Shown piece after piece: positions 8,964 to 16,964 of a DNA stretch of 24,370 bases. Position 1 is the stretch's first letter; each line of letters starts with the position of its first letter. Position numbers and translations under genes: made by a program. This DNA is from a virus. The notes beneath the pieces are model-generated. The model did no database searches. It was not told where the DNA came from and was given only the letters and a program-made list of their open reading frames with translations. The stretch covers positions 1 to 24,370 of IMG/VR virus record IMGVR_UViG_3300032240_000126, one strand, 5' to 3'.

Positions 8964-11900
8964 ATTGTTCTTCTCCGTCCAGCTACAATTTCACGCATTT
9001 TCATTTCATTATGTATTGCTTTAGCTACATCATTAGCGTCTAGGTTTGATCCATTAAGTGTAACATTTATATTATATAAAGAGCTAGATGGAGTTGTTAA
9101 TCCACCTCTTGAATAATTAATAATTCCACCCATATTCATTCTAGGAATATCATATTTAGTTGCTAGTCCGCCAGCAGCCATTTTATTAATTCTATCTAAT
9201 GTAGGGGTTCCAATTGCCTGTACTGATGCTGCTCTTACTACATATTCACCATTTGAAAGCATTGTTGGAATAGAGTCAGATGTTCCAGTTCCAGGACCTC
9301 TAATTAATCCACCAATTGCCCTATCTGCTATTCTTGTGCTAGGACTTTTTGTTTCTGTAGTTTTTGATTGTGGCGTCAATCGTTTTAATAGTACTCCACT
9401 TCCACCACTATCTAAACCAGTTATTTGCCACTCAATTCCTGATTTATCAGTAAATTTTGTTCCAGCTTGAAAACTAATACCATTATCACTTAATTGACTA
9501 AAAGTAGCCCTATTAGATGATACGCTAAAATTAGTACTTCCAAGAGTATTTCTTCCATTACTAACAGCCACTAATATATCTTTTAAAATAGAGTTTGTTG
9601 TATCTATTTTTGCACCTGTCACATTAGCATTAATAGCATTTTGCAAATCATAGCTAAGTGCAGCACCTTGTGATGTTCCAGTTAATGTTCTTTTATCATT
9701 TCCTCCACCAAGAGCATTACCCATTCCACCTTCACTTCTACCTGTTATTTGAGCAACTGGTCCATTGTTACTTAATGCATCTACATACTTTTGTCCGCCA
9801 GGCATTCTTTGTAAATCAGTTAGCATTGAGTTAAATGATGTTAATTGTTCTTCTGTAAAATTACCTGTTGGGTTATTTAAAGAAACATCTTTTAAGAAAG
9901 CCAAAATTCTATCATATTGACCTTGTAATGGTGAAGTTTTAACAGTTGCATCTGCTGAATTTTTAGTTGCTAATGCTTTATTTAGTGCATCAATTTCTGC
10001 TTGAAGAGCATCTATTTTCTTTTGTGTTGCATCATCTATTGCATTTTCTGCAGCTTTTAATTGTTGTTGTCCAACTAATCTTTGAATATTAATTTGAGCC
10101 TGTGCAGCAGAAGACATATCTCCTGATGCTAAAGCATTTTGATAATTTAATTGTTCTTGTTGAATTTGAAGCTTAGTATCTTCAATTTGTTGCTGATCTT
10201 GCAGTGCTTTTTTTCTGGCTTCTGCTTCTTTTTTAATTGCAGCAATTAATTTTTCTTTTGCAGATATTTGATCTTCTACACTAGTAATTGCTGCTTTTGA
10301 TGCTGCTGCTTGTTGCTTATTAAATTTATCAATATCTTTAGCTAGTAATCCAGTAACTTTATTTGATTGAGCTTCTTTTGATGAAACATTTGATAGTTTA
10401 TCAAAATATGAAGATACCTTTGTTGCATATTCTGCTAGTGTTTGTAATTGATCATTAGACAATCCAGATAAATCTTTTGTTACACCAGATGTAACTATTT
10501 TCCATTTAGCAAATGTACTAGCTATCGTATCTGATGTAGTTAAAATATTTCCTAGTTCAGGAACCATATCTTTAAATTTTTGTACTTGATCTGAGGTTAA
10601 TTTTAATTGTCCAGAGGCAGATGAATTAATATCATTAAATATTGTTTTTAATGCTTCTCCGCTATCTTTTTGTTTTCCAATATAATCATCTGATGAAGTA
10701 AATATTTGAAGTATTGATTGTACAGATTGTGCTGAATCTCCAAGCCAATCTCCCTTAACCATGCTTAACATTGATTTAATTGCAGATTCTGCATTTGTTA
10801 TATCAGACATGCCTTTACCACCTAGGATGGCAGCTAACATTCCACCTTTACCACCTAATTGTAATAAGGCTGCAATTTTTTCATTTGCATAAGCAGCGGA
10901 ATCTCCTGCTGCAACAAACTGTGCTTTTAATCCTAGCGCTACTTTTTGTAAATCTTTAGTAGAAGTATTTTTAATTAAATCAACTAACTTTGGATATGTT
11001 TTTGCAATTTCATCTTTTACTTGTTTAAATTGTGCTGCTGTTACAACCAATCCTGGAAGTCCAGCGCTAGTAAATTGTGCACTTAATAATTCTCTTGCTG
11101 CTCTTGCATCTTGAAGTGATTTTTGAATAGCTTTAATTTTTCCATTAAAATCTTCTAATGGTTTAACTCCACCAGCAAAAGCTAATCTATTTCTTTCACC
11201 AGCTTCTGTTGCACGTTGTTTTAATTTAAATAAACCAACACCTAAAGCAGCTACTGCCACGCCAGCTGCAACGTATGGATTTAATAAAGCTGGTCCCAAT
11301 CTACTAAAGATTCCAATAGATGATGCGCCTAATCTATTAAGTGCCCCTAATTTAGTTATTGTTCCATTTAATATTGTGGGTGCAAGAATTGATCCTGCAA
11401 ATCCTCCAGTTGTACCGCCAAGTTTTTGTCCTACAGCACCACCACCCATTGATAGTGCAGAATATAGAATAGTTGATAAAAGATTAGAGCCAATTGCTTT
11501 GCCAAATCCAGAACTTTTTGTTTGTGGTTGTTGTTCTGGATATTGAACTGGGTAGGAATTACTTGCACCAGGATTGTCTGTATTAAATGTTATTTTTGGA
11601 GTATTAGTTACTGGTATCTCTCCACCATTTTGATATCCTGGAACTAGTCCGCCCTTATTAAATCCAATTAGTCCACCTTGATTTTTAAATGCAGGTATCT
11701 TTGTATAACTGTATTTTCCTACAGCTCCAGATTGCTTTAATTCTCCAAGTTTAATTTTTGGAAATAATGCTCTAACACTATCTGCTACCTGTGTAGGTTT
11801 TTTCTTTTTAGCAACTATTGAAGCAATTATATTAGATGCTGTTTCACCAATACTAGCAAATTTTCTTTGTTGATTTCTTGTACTAGAGCCTGGTCTTGTA

Positions 11901-14900
11901 AATCTAACTTCTGAGATTCCCATTAATTTTTTAAAATTTGGCATTAATTCAGGATGTTTATTTGATAAAAATGATTTTAATGAATTTCCTAATAGTGTGG
12001 ATTTAATTTTTCCTGGTGCTTCTTTATCTGATATATAAGTAATTTTACTAATATTATTATTTGGGTTTAATTCTTTTTCTTTTGCTTTTAATGTTGCAAT
12101 AAATTCATTATCAATTTGTTTAACAAAATCTGCTCTTTTATCTACTGGTACACCTAGATCAGTTAATATCCCCTCGTAAGCAATCATTGGATCATGCTTA
12201 ATCATATTGCCAGTCATAGGATCTTTTATTAAATTTCCAGATAAATAATCAATTGCTAAACTAGATGGTAGTGTTCCATGATTTGTCATTTGATTAAAGA
12301 ATTTATGATATGCTGCAAATAAAGAAGTATTTACTCTAGTTTTAGGATTATTAACTTGATCACTAGTTAATTCAAACTGTCTAGCAATTTGCATTCTTTG
12401 TGTAATGGGAATTGATGATAATAATACTGAATCAGTAAGATGTGCTAATTCTCTGCCTTGATATCTTTGTCTTATTTCTTTAGATGAACCAAGATCATAT
12501 CCTGGTCCATTTGAACCAGCACCATTAATTGCTTGAAGTAATGGAAGATTTGCTCTAGTTGCTTTTGCATTTACAACAAATTCCCCAGGAGTAAGCATTG
12601 CTGGAACTGTGTCTGTACTTCCAACTCCTGGTACTGATCCTCCTACTGCAAACTTCTTTGGAATAGTAGTTTCAATTGAATATCCACCACCATATGTTTT
12701 TACTCCTACTGCTCTGGCAATTACATCAAGCATCTTCTTTGATGCTCGTCCTTGTCTAAATAGTGATCTTAAATTAGACTTGCCAGCTTTATCAACTACT
12801 GCTTCTCCAGTTAATGGAACCGTTGTTAAGTTAGCAGTTCTTCCCATTTGTTGAGCCATTGCATTTGTTGTTGCAGCCATATCAGCTTCTAATTGTGCAT
12901 TAATAGCCATAATTTTTGCTTGTGCTTGGTCTACTTTGAGTTTGCCCATTTCAACTTGTTGAATAATTTTTTGAGACTCAATAACTGCATTATCAATTAC
13001 CTGTGTCATTGCTGGTAATATGGTTGAATAACTACTTAAAAAGTCTTGACTTACAGTTCCTGTTGTATAAATTTCTTTTCTTAATTGTGCAACCTCTTGT
13101 TTAGTCTGCATAGATAATGTTGCCATAAGTGTATGCCATTTAGCTGCTTCTCCTGCAACTATACCTGTTGATACTCCACCTTTTGTTGTAAGACCAGGAA
13201 TATTTGGCATATTTTGATATGTAAATATTTGTGGAGTTTTTCCAATTGCTTGGTTAACAGCAATTGGATTTGGTGTTACTGAGTGGATTGTTTGTAAATT
13301 CTTTTCTGACTGTGTCATTAATCCGACTGGATTAGTATGTGCTGCTGCTCTTGTATCTATTGCGCCAATTAAAGGATGTGCTGGATTTGCTACTCTTGCA
13401 ACTTTATTAAGAGTAATTGGAGTACCTTGTAATGTTGATACTCCTGGATTAGTTAAAATCATTGCCTTTGATGCATCTGCAGCTAATTTTTCATATGAAG
13501 CAGATAGTCTTTGAATTGCTTGATTTAATATATCAGACGCTTTTGCATCACTATAAAATGTTTGTTCTACAAGTCCGCCTGCTTTATTAGCTGCAAGAAT
13601 TTCTGGAGTTAGTAACTTCCATCCTTCTCCGCCTTTTGTTAATGCTCTCATATGAGAAACACCTTTAATAATATATCCAAAGAAGTTTCCAAGTACACCA
13701 GTTAACATAATTAATGGACCAGCAACAGCAGTTAATCCACCAAATAATCCTAATATTGTTTTAACTGGACCAGGCAACTTATTAACAAATTTTAATATAC
13801 CGTCAACAATATTAATTAAATGTGTATTAATATTTAAGAATTGTTCTCCAACTCCAGCAAGGTCTGCTTTAAGTCCTTCTAATGCTCTACGGTATTTACC
13901 AGAAGCAGATTCTGTAACCTGACTTAATTCTCGACCTGCTATATTTGCAAGATCTTGAGAACTTGCTTTCATTAAATCTAAAACTGCAAGTGTTTGGCTT
14001 CCTTGTTTTCCAAGATTTGAAAATAAAGCATTCATACGAGCAAATTGGAATTTACCAAATAATTGTTCTAATGCTTGTTGTTTTTGTAATGGATTAAGTT
14101 TATCTAATGCTGCTTGTAACTCTAATATTGTTGCAGTAGTATGTCCAGCATTTTTTTCAACTATATTTTTAAGATTTATTCCAAATCCAGCAAACATATT
14201 TTGAGCAGTTTTTGTTGGATTAATAAGAGATGCAAGACCAGATTTTAAAGCATTTGCTGCTTCAGTTGCACTAATTCCACCTTCACGCATTGCTGTTAAA
14301 TAAAGTGCTAAATCTTTTACATCTCCACCAAGACCTTTAATAACTGGTCCAGCTTTTGGAATTGCTTCTACAAGATCTCCAAGAGTTGTTGATGTTTGGT
14401 TTTCTACTGCGTTTAAAAAGTTAATTGATTCAGATAATTGTTCTGTATTTTGTTTAAATGCTGTTTGAATTGCTAAAGTAGCTTTCATTGCATCTTGTCT
14501 ATCAACTTCACCCAATACTGAAAGTCTTGTTGTTTCTTTAATTGAACCAAGTAATTCATTTCCTTGTTTACCAGTTGCTGCAATATCAGCTGCTAATGCT
14601 AGTGTATCTTTAAATGATGATCCATATGTTTTAGAAAGATCTGCTGCAGTTTTTGCTACATCTTTTCTAACTTGACCTAATTCTTTTGTAGATGTTGCTG
14701 CTATACCACCATAAACCTTAGTTAAACGGACAAGTTCTTGATCTGCTTGTTTAAATGCGTCTGCTGATGCTTTACCAAATGCTGCAAGTGGTAATGTTAA
14801 ACCTACTGTTAGTTGACGACCAGCCCATTGAGTATTTTTACCCCAGTTAATTAATTGATTAGCACCTTCTTGAACTACCTTGTTCATGATTTGTATTTCT

Positions 14901-15367
14901 TGTTTTGTTAATGCTGCTGCATTTTTTACTTTATCTAAACCTGCAGGAATTTGAACATTATATTGCATTAACCCTTCGGCATTTTTACCAAGTGGTTGAA
15001 GAATTGCATTTTGTAATTGAACTTGTTGTTGAGCTAACTGTCTAACTAATCCGCCACTAGTTTTTATATGTGTTTGATATATTTGAGCAAATTGTTTTAA
15101 TTTAATTTGACCTTTATCTAATTGGGTACCAAATTTTTCTACGTCTGAAGATAGACTTACAAAGTGTGTAGAATATTGTCCTGTGCTTCTTAGCGTTTCT
15201 GCAAAAGAACGATTCATCACATTTACTTGTGATGATAAATTTTTATTGGTTGCGTTTAATTTTGCTTGAAGATTAAGTAAGGCTGAAGATACCTTATTGA
15301 GATCTGCAATAAGATTTGAAAAGTCGGATTTAGCGACTATATTCGTTACTATTTGTTCTTCAGCCAT
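8960..15367 (-). CDS. Tape measure protein
   Basis: At 2135 residues this is the tail-length ruler; with about 0.15 nm per residue the tail would be roughly 300 nm. Residues about 1-190 are helical. About 190-500 resemble the TP901/PhageMin_Tail core (FKQADQELVRLTKVYGG, TSTTLGDLVEAIPKAG, MREGGISATEAANALKSGL). Hydrophobic segments lie at about 532-572, 1289-1332 and 1359-1383 and may cross the host membrane at DNA entry. The motif GxGTxDxxPxMLxxGExVV occurs twice, at about 910-932 and 2020-2042. Between about 945 and 1230 is an unrecognised soluble domain. About 1690-1800 is a Lys/Glu/Gln-rich coiled coil. The C-terminus (INVTLNGSNLDANDVAKAI) is of a kind often seen at tape measure ends. Start: ATG with AAGGAG 13 nt upstream, inside the end of the chaperone. 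The stop overlaps the next ATG. Confidence 0.96.
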   Translation of the reverse strand: MAEEQIVTNIVAKSDFSNLIADLNKVSSALLNLQAKLNATNKNLSSQVNVMNRSFAETLRSTGQYSTHFVSLSSDVEKFGTQLDKGQIKLKQFAQIYQTHIKTSGGLVRQLAQQQVQLQNAILQPLGKNAEGLMQYNVQIPAGLDKVKNAAALTKQEIQIMNKVVQEGANQLINWGKNTQWAGRQLTVGLTLPLAAFGKASADAFKQADQELVRLTKVYGGIAATSTKELGQVRKDVAKTAADLSKTYGSSFKDTLALAADIAATGKQGNELLGSIKETTRLSVLGEVDRQDAMKATLAIQTAFKQNTEQLSESINFLNAVENQTSTTLGDLVEAIPKAGPVIKGLGGDVKDLALYLTAMREGGISATEAANALKSGLASLINPTKTAQNMFAGFGINLKNIVEKNAGHTTATILELQAALDKLNPLQKQQALEQLFGKFQFARMNALFSNLGKQGSQTLAVLDLMKASSQDLANIAGRELSQVTESASGKYRRALEGLKADLAGVGEQFLNINTHLINIVDGILKFVNKLPGPVKTILGLFGGLTAVAGPLIMLTGVLGNFFGYIIKGVSHMRALTKGGEGWKLLTPEILAANKAGGLVEQTFYSDAKASDILNQAIQRLSASYEKLAADASKAMILTNPGVSTLQGTPITLNKVARVANPAHPLIGAIDTRAAAHTNPVGLMTQSEKNLQTIHSVTPNPIAVNQAIGKTPQIFTYQNMPNIPGLTTKGGVSTGIVAGEAAKWHTLMATLSMQTKQEVAQLRKEIYTTGTVSQDFLSSYSTILPAMTQVIDNAVIESQKIIQQVEMGKLKVDQAQAKIMAINAQLEADMAATTNAMAQQMGRTANLTTVPLTGEAVVDKAGKSNLRSLFRQGRASKKMLDVIARAVGVKTYGGGYSIETTIPKKFAVGGSVPGVGSTDTVPAMLTPGEFVVNAKATRANLPLLQAINGAGSNGPGYDLGSSKEIRQRYQGRELAHLTDSVLLSSIPITQRMQIARQFELTSDQVNNPKTRVNTSLFAAYHKFFNQMTNHGTLPSSLAIDYLSGNLIKDPMTGNMIKHDPMIAYEGILTDLGVPVDKRADFVKQIDNEFIATLKAKEKELNPNNNISKITYISDKEAPGKIKSTLLGNSLKSFLSNKHPELMPNFKKLMGISEVRFTRPGSSTRNQQRKFASIGETASNIIASIVAKKKKPTQVADSVRALFPKIKLGELKQSGAVGKYSYTKIPAFKNQGGLIGFNKGGLVPGYQNGGEIPVTNTPKITFNTDNPGASNSYPVQYPEQQPQTKSSGFGKAIGSNLLSTILYSALSMGGGAVGQKLGGTTGGFAGSILAPTILNGTITKLGALNRLGASSIGIFSRLGPALLNPYVAAGVAVAALGVGLFKLKQRATEAGERNRLAFAGGVKPLEDFNGKIKAIQKSLQDARAARELLSAQFTSAGLPGLVVTAAQFKQVKDEIAKTYPKLVDLIKNTSTKDLQKVALGLKAQFVAAGDSAAYANEKIAALLQLGGKGGMLAAILGGKGMSDITNAESAIKSMLSMVKGDWLGDSAQSVQSILQIFTSSDDYIGKQKDSGEALKTIFNDINSSASGQLKLTSDQVQKFKDMVPELGNILTTSDTIASTFAKWKIVTSGVTKDLSGLSNDQLQTLAEYATKVSSYFDKLSNVSSKEAQSNKVTGLLAKDIDKFNKQQAAASKAAITSVEDQISAKEKLIAAIKKEAEARKKALQDQQQIEDTKLQIQQEQLNYQNALASGDMSSAAQAQINIQRLVGQQQLKAAENAIDDATQKKIDALQAEIDALNKALATKNSADATVKTSPLQGQYDRILAFLKDVSLNNPTGNFTEEQLTSFNSMLTDLQRMPGGQKYVDALSNNGPVAQITGRSEGGMGNALGGGNDKRTLTGTSQGAALSYDLQNAINANVTGAKIDTTNSILKDILVAVSNGRNTLGSTNFSVSSNRATFSQLSDNGISFQAGTKFTDKSGIEWQITGLDSGGSGVLLKRLTPQSKTTETKSPSTRIADRAIGGLIRGPGTGTSDSIPTMLSNGEYVVRAASVQAIGTPTLDRINKMAAGGLATKYDIPRMNMGGIINYSRGGLTTPSSSLYNINVTLNGSNLDANDVAKAIHNEMKMREIVAGRRRTI

Positions 15368-15378
15368 TTACTATAATT

Positions 15379-16037
15379 TTACTCCTTAGAGTATCCTAAA
15401 CCCGCTCCTATTCCGAATCCAGCTTCTGTGGCGAACTGTCCCTGAAGTGATACTATATCATCTCCGCTAACATTCATTCCTAATGCTTTTCTTCGTATAT
15501 CATCAAAGGTAGGACCTTCTTTTTCTTCTTCTTCATTTAAGTTTACTCCCTGAAGTGATGCTAAGAATTTTCTTTTCTCATCTTCAGTCTTTTGCATTGA
15601 CTTAAATGTTTGTATCAGTTCTGGCATTGAGAGGCTATCTTCTAATTCTTCGTAATTTTTCCAATTACCTAAAAGAAAAACTTCTCCTAATAAAGCGGCT
15701 AAATCTAGTTCTGCCCAGCCAGAACCGCTGCCGCTAGAAGGTTTGGGTCGTCAAGTTTGATTCCACCACATACTTCTAGAATGCGATTAATGGTTGGCAT
15801 ATCTAATGCATCCTCTAGTTTATCTTTATCTGCTACCAAATCTGGTACTTGTGATTCAATTGCAATTCCACATGCTGTAATTAGAATTGTAAGTGTTTCA
15901 TCTTCTCCTGATGAGCTTTCAGTTTTTTTAATTTCTGCCATGAACTTTCTTAAGGCTTTAATAGTCAAAGGTTTTAGTTTTACCTTTGAGCCATTTTGAA
16001 GTTCAATTTCTTCTACGTCGTATACTGTTGTAGCCAA
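15379..16037 (-). CDS. Tail assembly chaperone, -1 frameshift fusion (lambda gpGT-like)
   Basis: A -1 slip at CCCAAAC (15747-15741) joins the first 99 residues of the short chaperone to 120 residues of the second frame, giving 219 residues. The junction reads LDDPN then PSSGSGSGWAELDLAALLGE, so a flexible Ser-Gly linker comes directly after the slip, followed by the helical T-like domain and an acidic EEEEKEGPTFDDIRRKALG stretch near the end. The T frame is open from just downstream of a TGA at 15753-15751, so it can only be entered near this site. The ATG at 15627 has no SD and would cut the conserved part. The stop codon (TAA, 15381-15379) overlaps the tape measure's SD AAGGAG. The T-like part is expected to contact tube protein, the G part the tape measure. 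Confidence 0.87.
15705..16037 (-). CDS. Tail assembly chaperone, short form (lambda gpG-like)
   Basis: The 110-residue product is the unshifted form of the tail assembly chaperone pair. It would bind the tape measure and recruit tube protein during tail building, and is not expected in the virion. The start is a TTG with a perfect AGGAGG 5 nt upstream; there is no nearby ATG in frame. The protein is acidic, with a short beta opening (YDVEEIELQNGSKVKLKPLT) and helices after it (IKALRKFMAEIKKTES, INRILEVCGG). This opening, in which a surface beta pair is followed by LTIKALRKF, is common in chaperones of actinophage and Gram-positive siphophages. Codons 97-99 cover the slippery site that feeds the long form. 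Confidence 0.88.
   Translation of the reverse strand: MATTVYDVEEIELQNGSKVKLKPLTIKALRKFMAEIKKTESSSGEDETLTILITACGIAIESQVPDLVADKDKLEDALDMPTINRILEVCGGIKLDDPNLLAAAVLAGQN
15708..15747 (-). promoter_or_regulatory. Programmed -1 frameshift site: slippery CCCAAAC plus downstream stem-loop
   Basis: CCCAAAC (15747-15741) is in the required phase (C CCA AAC in the zero frame, CCC AAA in -1). Fifteen nt downstream GTTCTG, the loop GCTGGG and CAGAAC (15725-15708) form a perfect 6-bp stem-loop overlapping the end of the short form. CTA/TAG flanks could add a lower stem and shorten the spacer. Confidence 0.85.
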
Positions 16038-16063
16038 TTTATCCTCCTAGGATTGTCTTAATT

Positions 16064-16092
16064 ATTATAACAAATTGATACTAATAAGACAA
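16064..16092 (-). promoter_or_regulatory. Candidate strong promoter for tail chaperones and tape measure
   Basis: TTGTCT (16092-16087), a 17-nt spacer and TATAAT (16069-16064), the latter in extended form TGTTATAAT, make the best sigma70-like match in the window. The -35 lies in the T-tract of the terminator just upstream. The start would fall near 16058, leaving a short leader with AGGAGG (16048-16043) before the TTG start at 16037. Confidence 0.68.
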
Positions 16093-16097
16093 ATAGA

Positions 16098-16121
16098 AAA
16101 CCCCCAAATTAATGGGGGTTT
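16098..16121 (-). terminator. Intrinsic terminator after the major tail protein gene
   Basis: On the minus strand AAACCCCCA, the loop of about six bases and TTTGGGGGTTT form a 9-bp stem followed by TTTTCTATTTGTCTTATT. The stem and loop are near-copies of the terminator after the capsid gene. It separates the abundant tube protein from the chaperone/tape measure transcript. Confidence 0.85.
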
Positions 16122-16144
16122 CTATAATTTAAATTAAATTAAAT

Positions 16145-16852
16145 TTATGCTACTAATACACGGTCAATAATCTTACCGTATTCTGAACCAGCATAATTAG
16201 CATCTGGTAGAAGACGGAAGGTTACTGGGAATGTAGTCGCAGTAGTACGTGCTAGAGAGAATTGTGATTGTTGTACTGACAATACACGACGTGCATAATA
16301 TACACGCTCTGATGAAGTTGATGCTGCAGTTGGAGCTTGTCCTACTGCGATCAATTGACGCTCTGTTGGAGCTTGTCCAAGAGCACCTGCTGCAAGACCT
16401 AGTGTATCTTTCTTAGATGTTCCAGATCCTGTTGTTGAAAGTGTATCTGCACCTTGTCCGAATACGGTTACGATGTTTTCCAAAGTACCTTCTGACATTT
16501 CTGTTGCAATCATAACTTCCATTGCAGATTTGAATAGTTTTGCTGTATCCAATAATTGGTCTACAGTAACTGAATCGTATGTTGGGTTGTATGTAACTTG
16601 AAGACCGTTGTTAGTATAACCAACGTTACGGTATCCAAACTTTCCTGCTTCTTGCTCTACACCATTAAGTGTAGTTGTGTATGAAACACCAGTTGCGAAA
16701 GCTGGAACTCCTACTGTACCTGCGCCTGAAACGATGGCTGCGCCTGCTTCTGCGTTAGCGATATAGTCTGAGTCATTTACGTCAATTGTTGATAAAAACA
16801 ATGGTGACGCACCAACAAGAATATTTTTTGCATTACCTACGGATTGTGCCAT
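16145..16852 (-). CDS. Major tail (tube) protein
   Basis: The 235-residue product forms the hexameric rings of the tail tube. The call rests on position (after the tail terminator, before the frameshifted chaperones and tape measure), size, and beta-rich sequence with alternating hydrophobics (LQVTYNPTYDSVTVDQLL, FPVTFRLLPD). The opening MAQSVGNAKNILVGASPLFLS and a Gly/Thr-rich surface are typical of tube proteins. A perfect AGGAGGT lies 10 nt before the ATG. Codon choice is clearly less AT-biased than in the tail-tip genes (CGT, TAC, AAC, GGT common), as in the capsid gene, in line with very high expression. A strong terminator follows 23 nt after the stop. Confidence 0.88.
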   Translation of the reverse strand: MAQSVGNAKNILVGASPLFLSTIDVNDSDYIANAEAGAAIVSGAGTVGVPAFATGVSYTTTLNGVEQEAGKFGYRNVGYTNNGLQVTYNPTYDSVTVDQLLDTAKLFKSAMEVMIATEMSEGTLENIVTVFGQGADTLSTTGSGTSKKDTLGLAAGALGQAPTERQLIAVGQAPTAASTSSERVYYARRVLSVQQSQFSLARTTATTFPVTFRLLPDANYAGSEYGKIIDRVLVA

Positions 16853-16871
16853 AGTATTTGTTACCTCCTGT

Positions 16872-16903
16872 GTTTTAAACTATATATATATATTTTTTAA
16901 AAC
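16872..16903 (-). repeat. Inverted repeat in the leader of the tail tube gene
   Basis: GTTTTAAA and TTTAAAAC form a perfect 8-bp inverted repeat around a TATATATATATA run, ending 2 nt before the AGGAGGT SD (16869-16863) of the tube gene. In RNA it would make an AT-only hairpin, with the alternating run able to extend the pairing. It could shield the transcript 5' end or keep the SD open; it may also be only an AT-rich promoter flank. Confidence 0.5.
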
Positions 16904-16935
16904 CAAAGCTGGCTAGGCTTCTTTCCTCATAACTT

Positions 16936-16964
16936 ATGATACGGCATTATAGGGCTTAAAGCAA
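16936..16964 (-). promoter_or_regulatory. Candidate promoter for the major tail protein gene
   Basis: TTGCTT (16964-16959), a 17-nt spacer and TATCAT (16941-16936) form a sigma70-like pair just after the tail terminator stop. A perfect TATAAT (16951-16946) lies inside the spacer but has no good -35 at 16-18 nt. A start near 16930 would give a leader of roughly 75 nt with the inverted repeat described below. Confidence 0.42.

Noticed and set aside
9690-9715. Internal GGAGGAA followed by ATG in the tape measure gene as a second nested start
   Set aside because: The ATG is out of frame and reaches a stop after a few codons.
9960-10310. Possible separate gene or repeat in the Lys/Gln-rich part of the tape measure
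   Set aside because: The low-complexity pattern is an ordinary coiled coil in the continuous tape measure frame.
8960-15367. Lysozyme or peptidase domain in the tape measure
   Set aside because: I could not find the paired catalytic motifs of M23, NlpC/P60 or transglycosylase domains anywhere in the protein.
15379-15627. Separate 82-residue gene starting at the ATG at 15627
   Set aside because: No SD precedes that ATG, the frame is open further upstream to a slippery heptamer, and the upstream part reads as a coherent protein, so it is the frameshift extension of the chaperone.
16880-16893. TATATATATATA run as a microsatellite or origin element
   Set aside because: It is short and lies within the leader hairpin of one gene; there are no iterons or other signs of an origin.
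16946-16951. Perfect TATAAT upstream of the tail tube gene as a stand-alone promoter
   Set aside because: No acceptable -35 lies 16-18 nt upstream and there is no extended -10; the TTGCTT-17-TATCAT pair is better placed.
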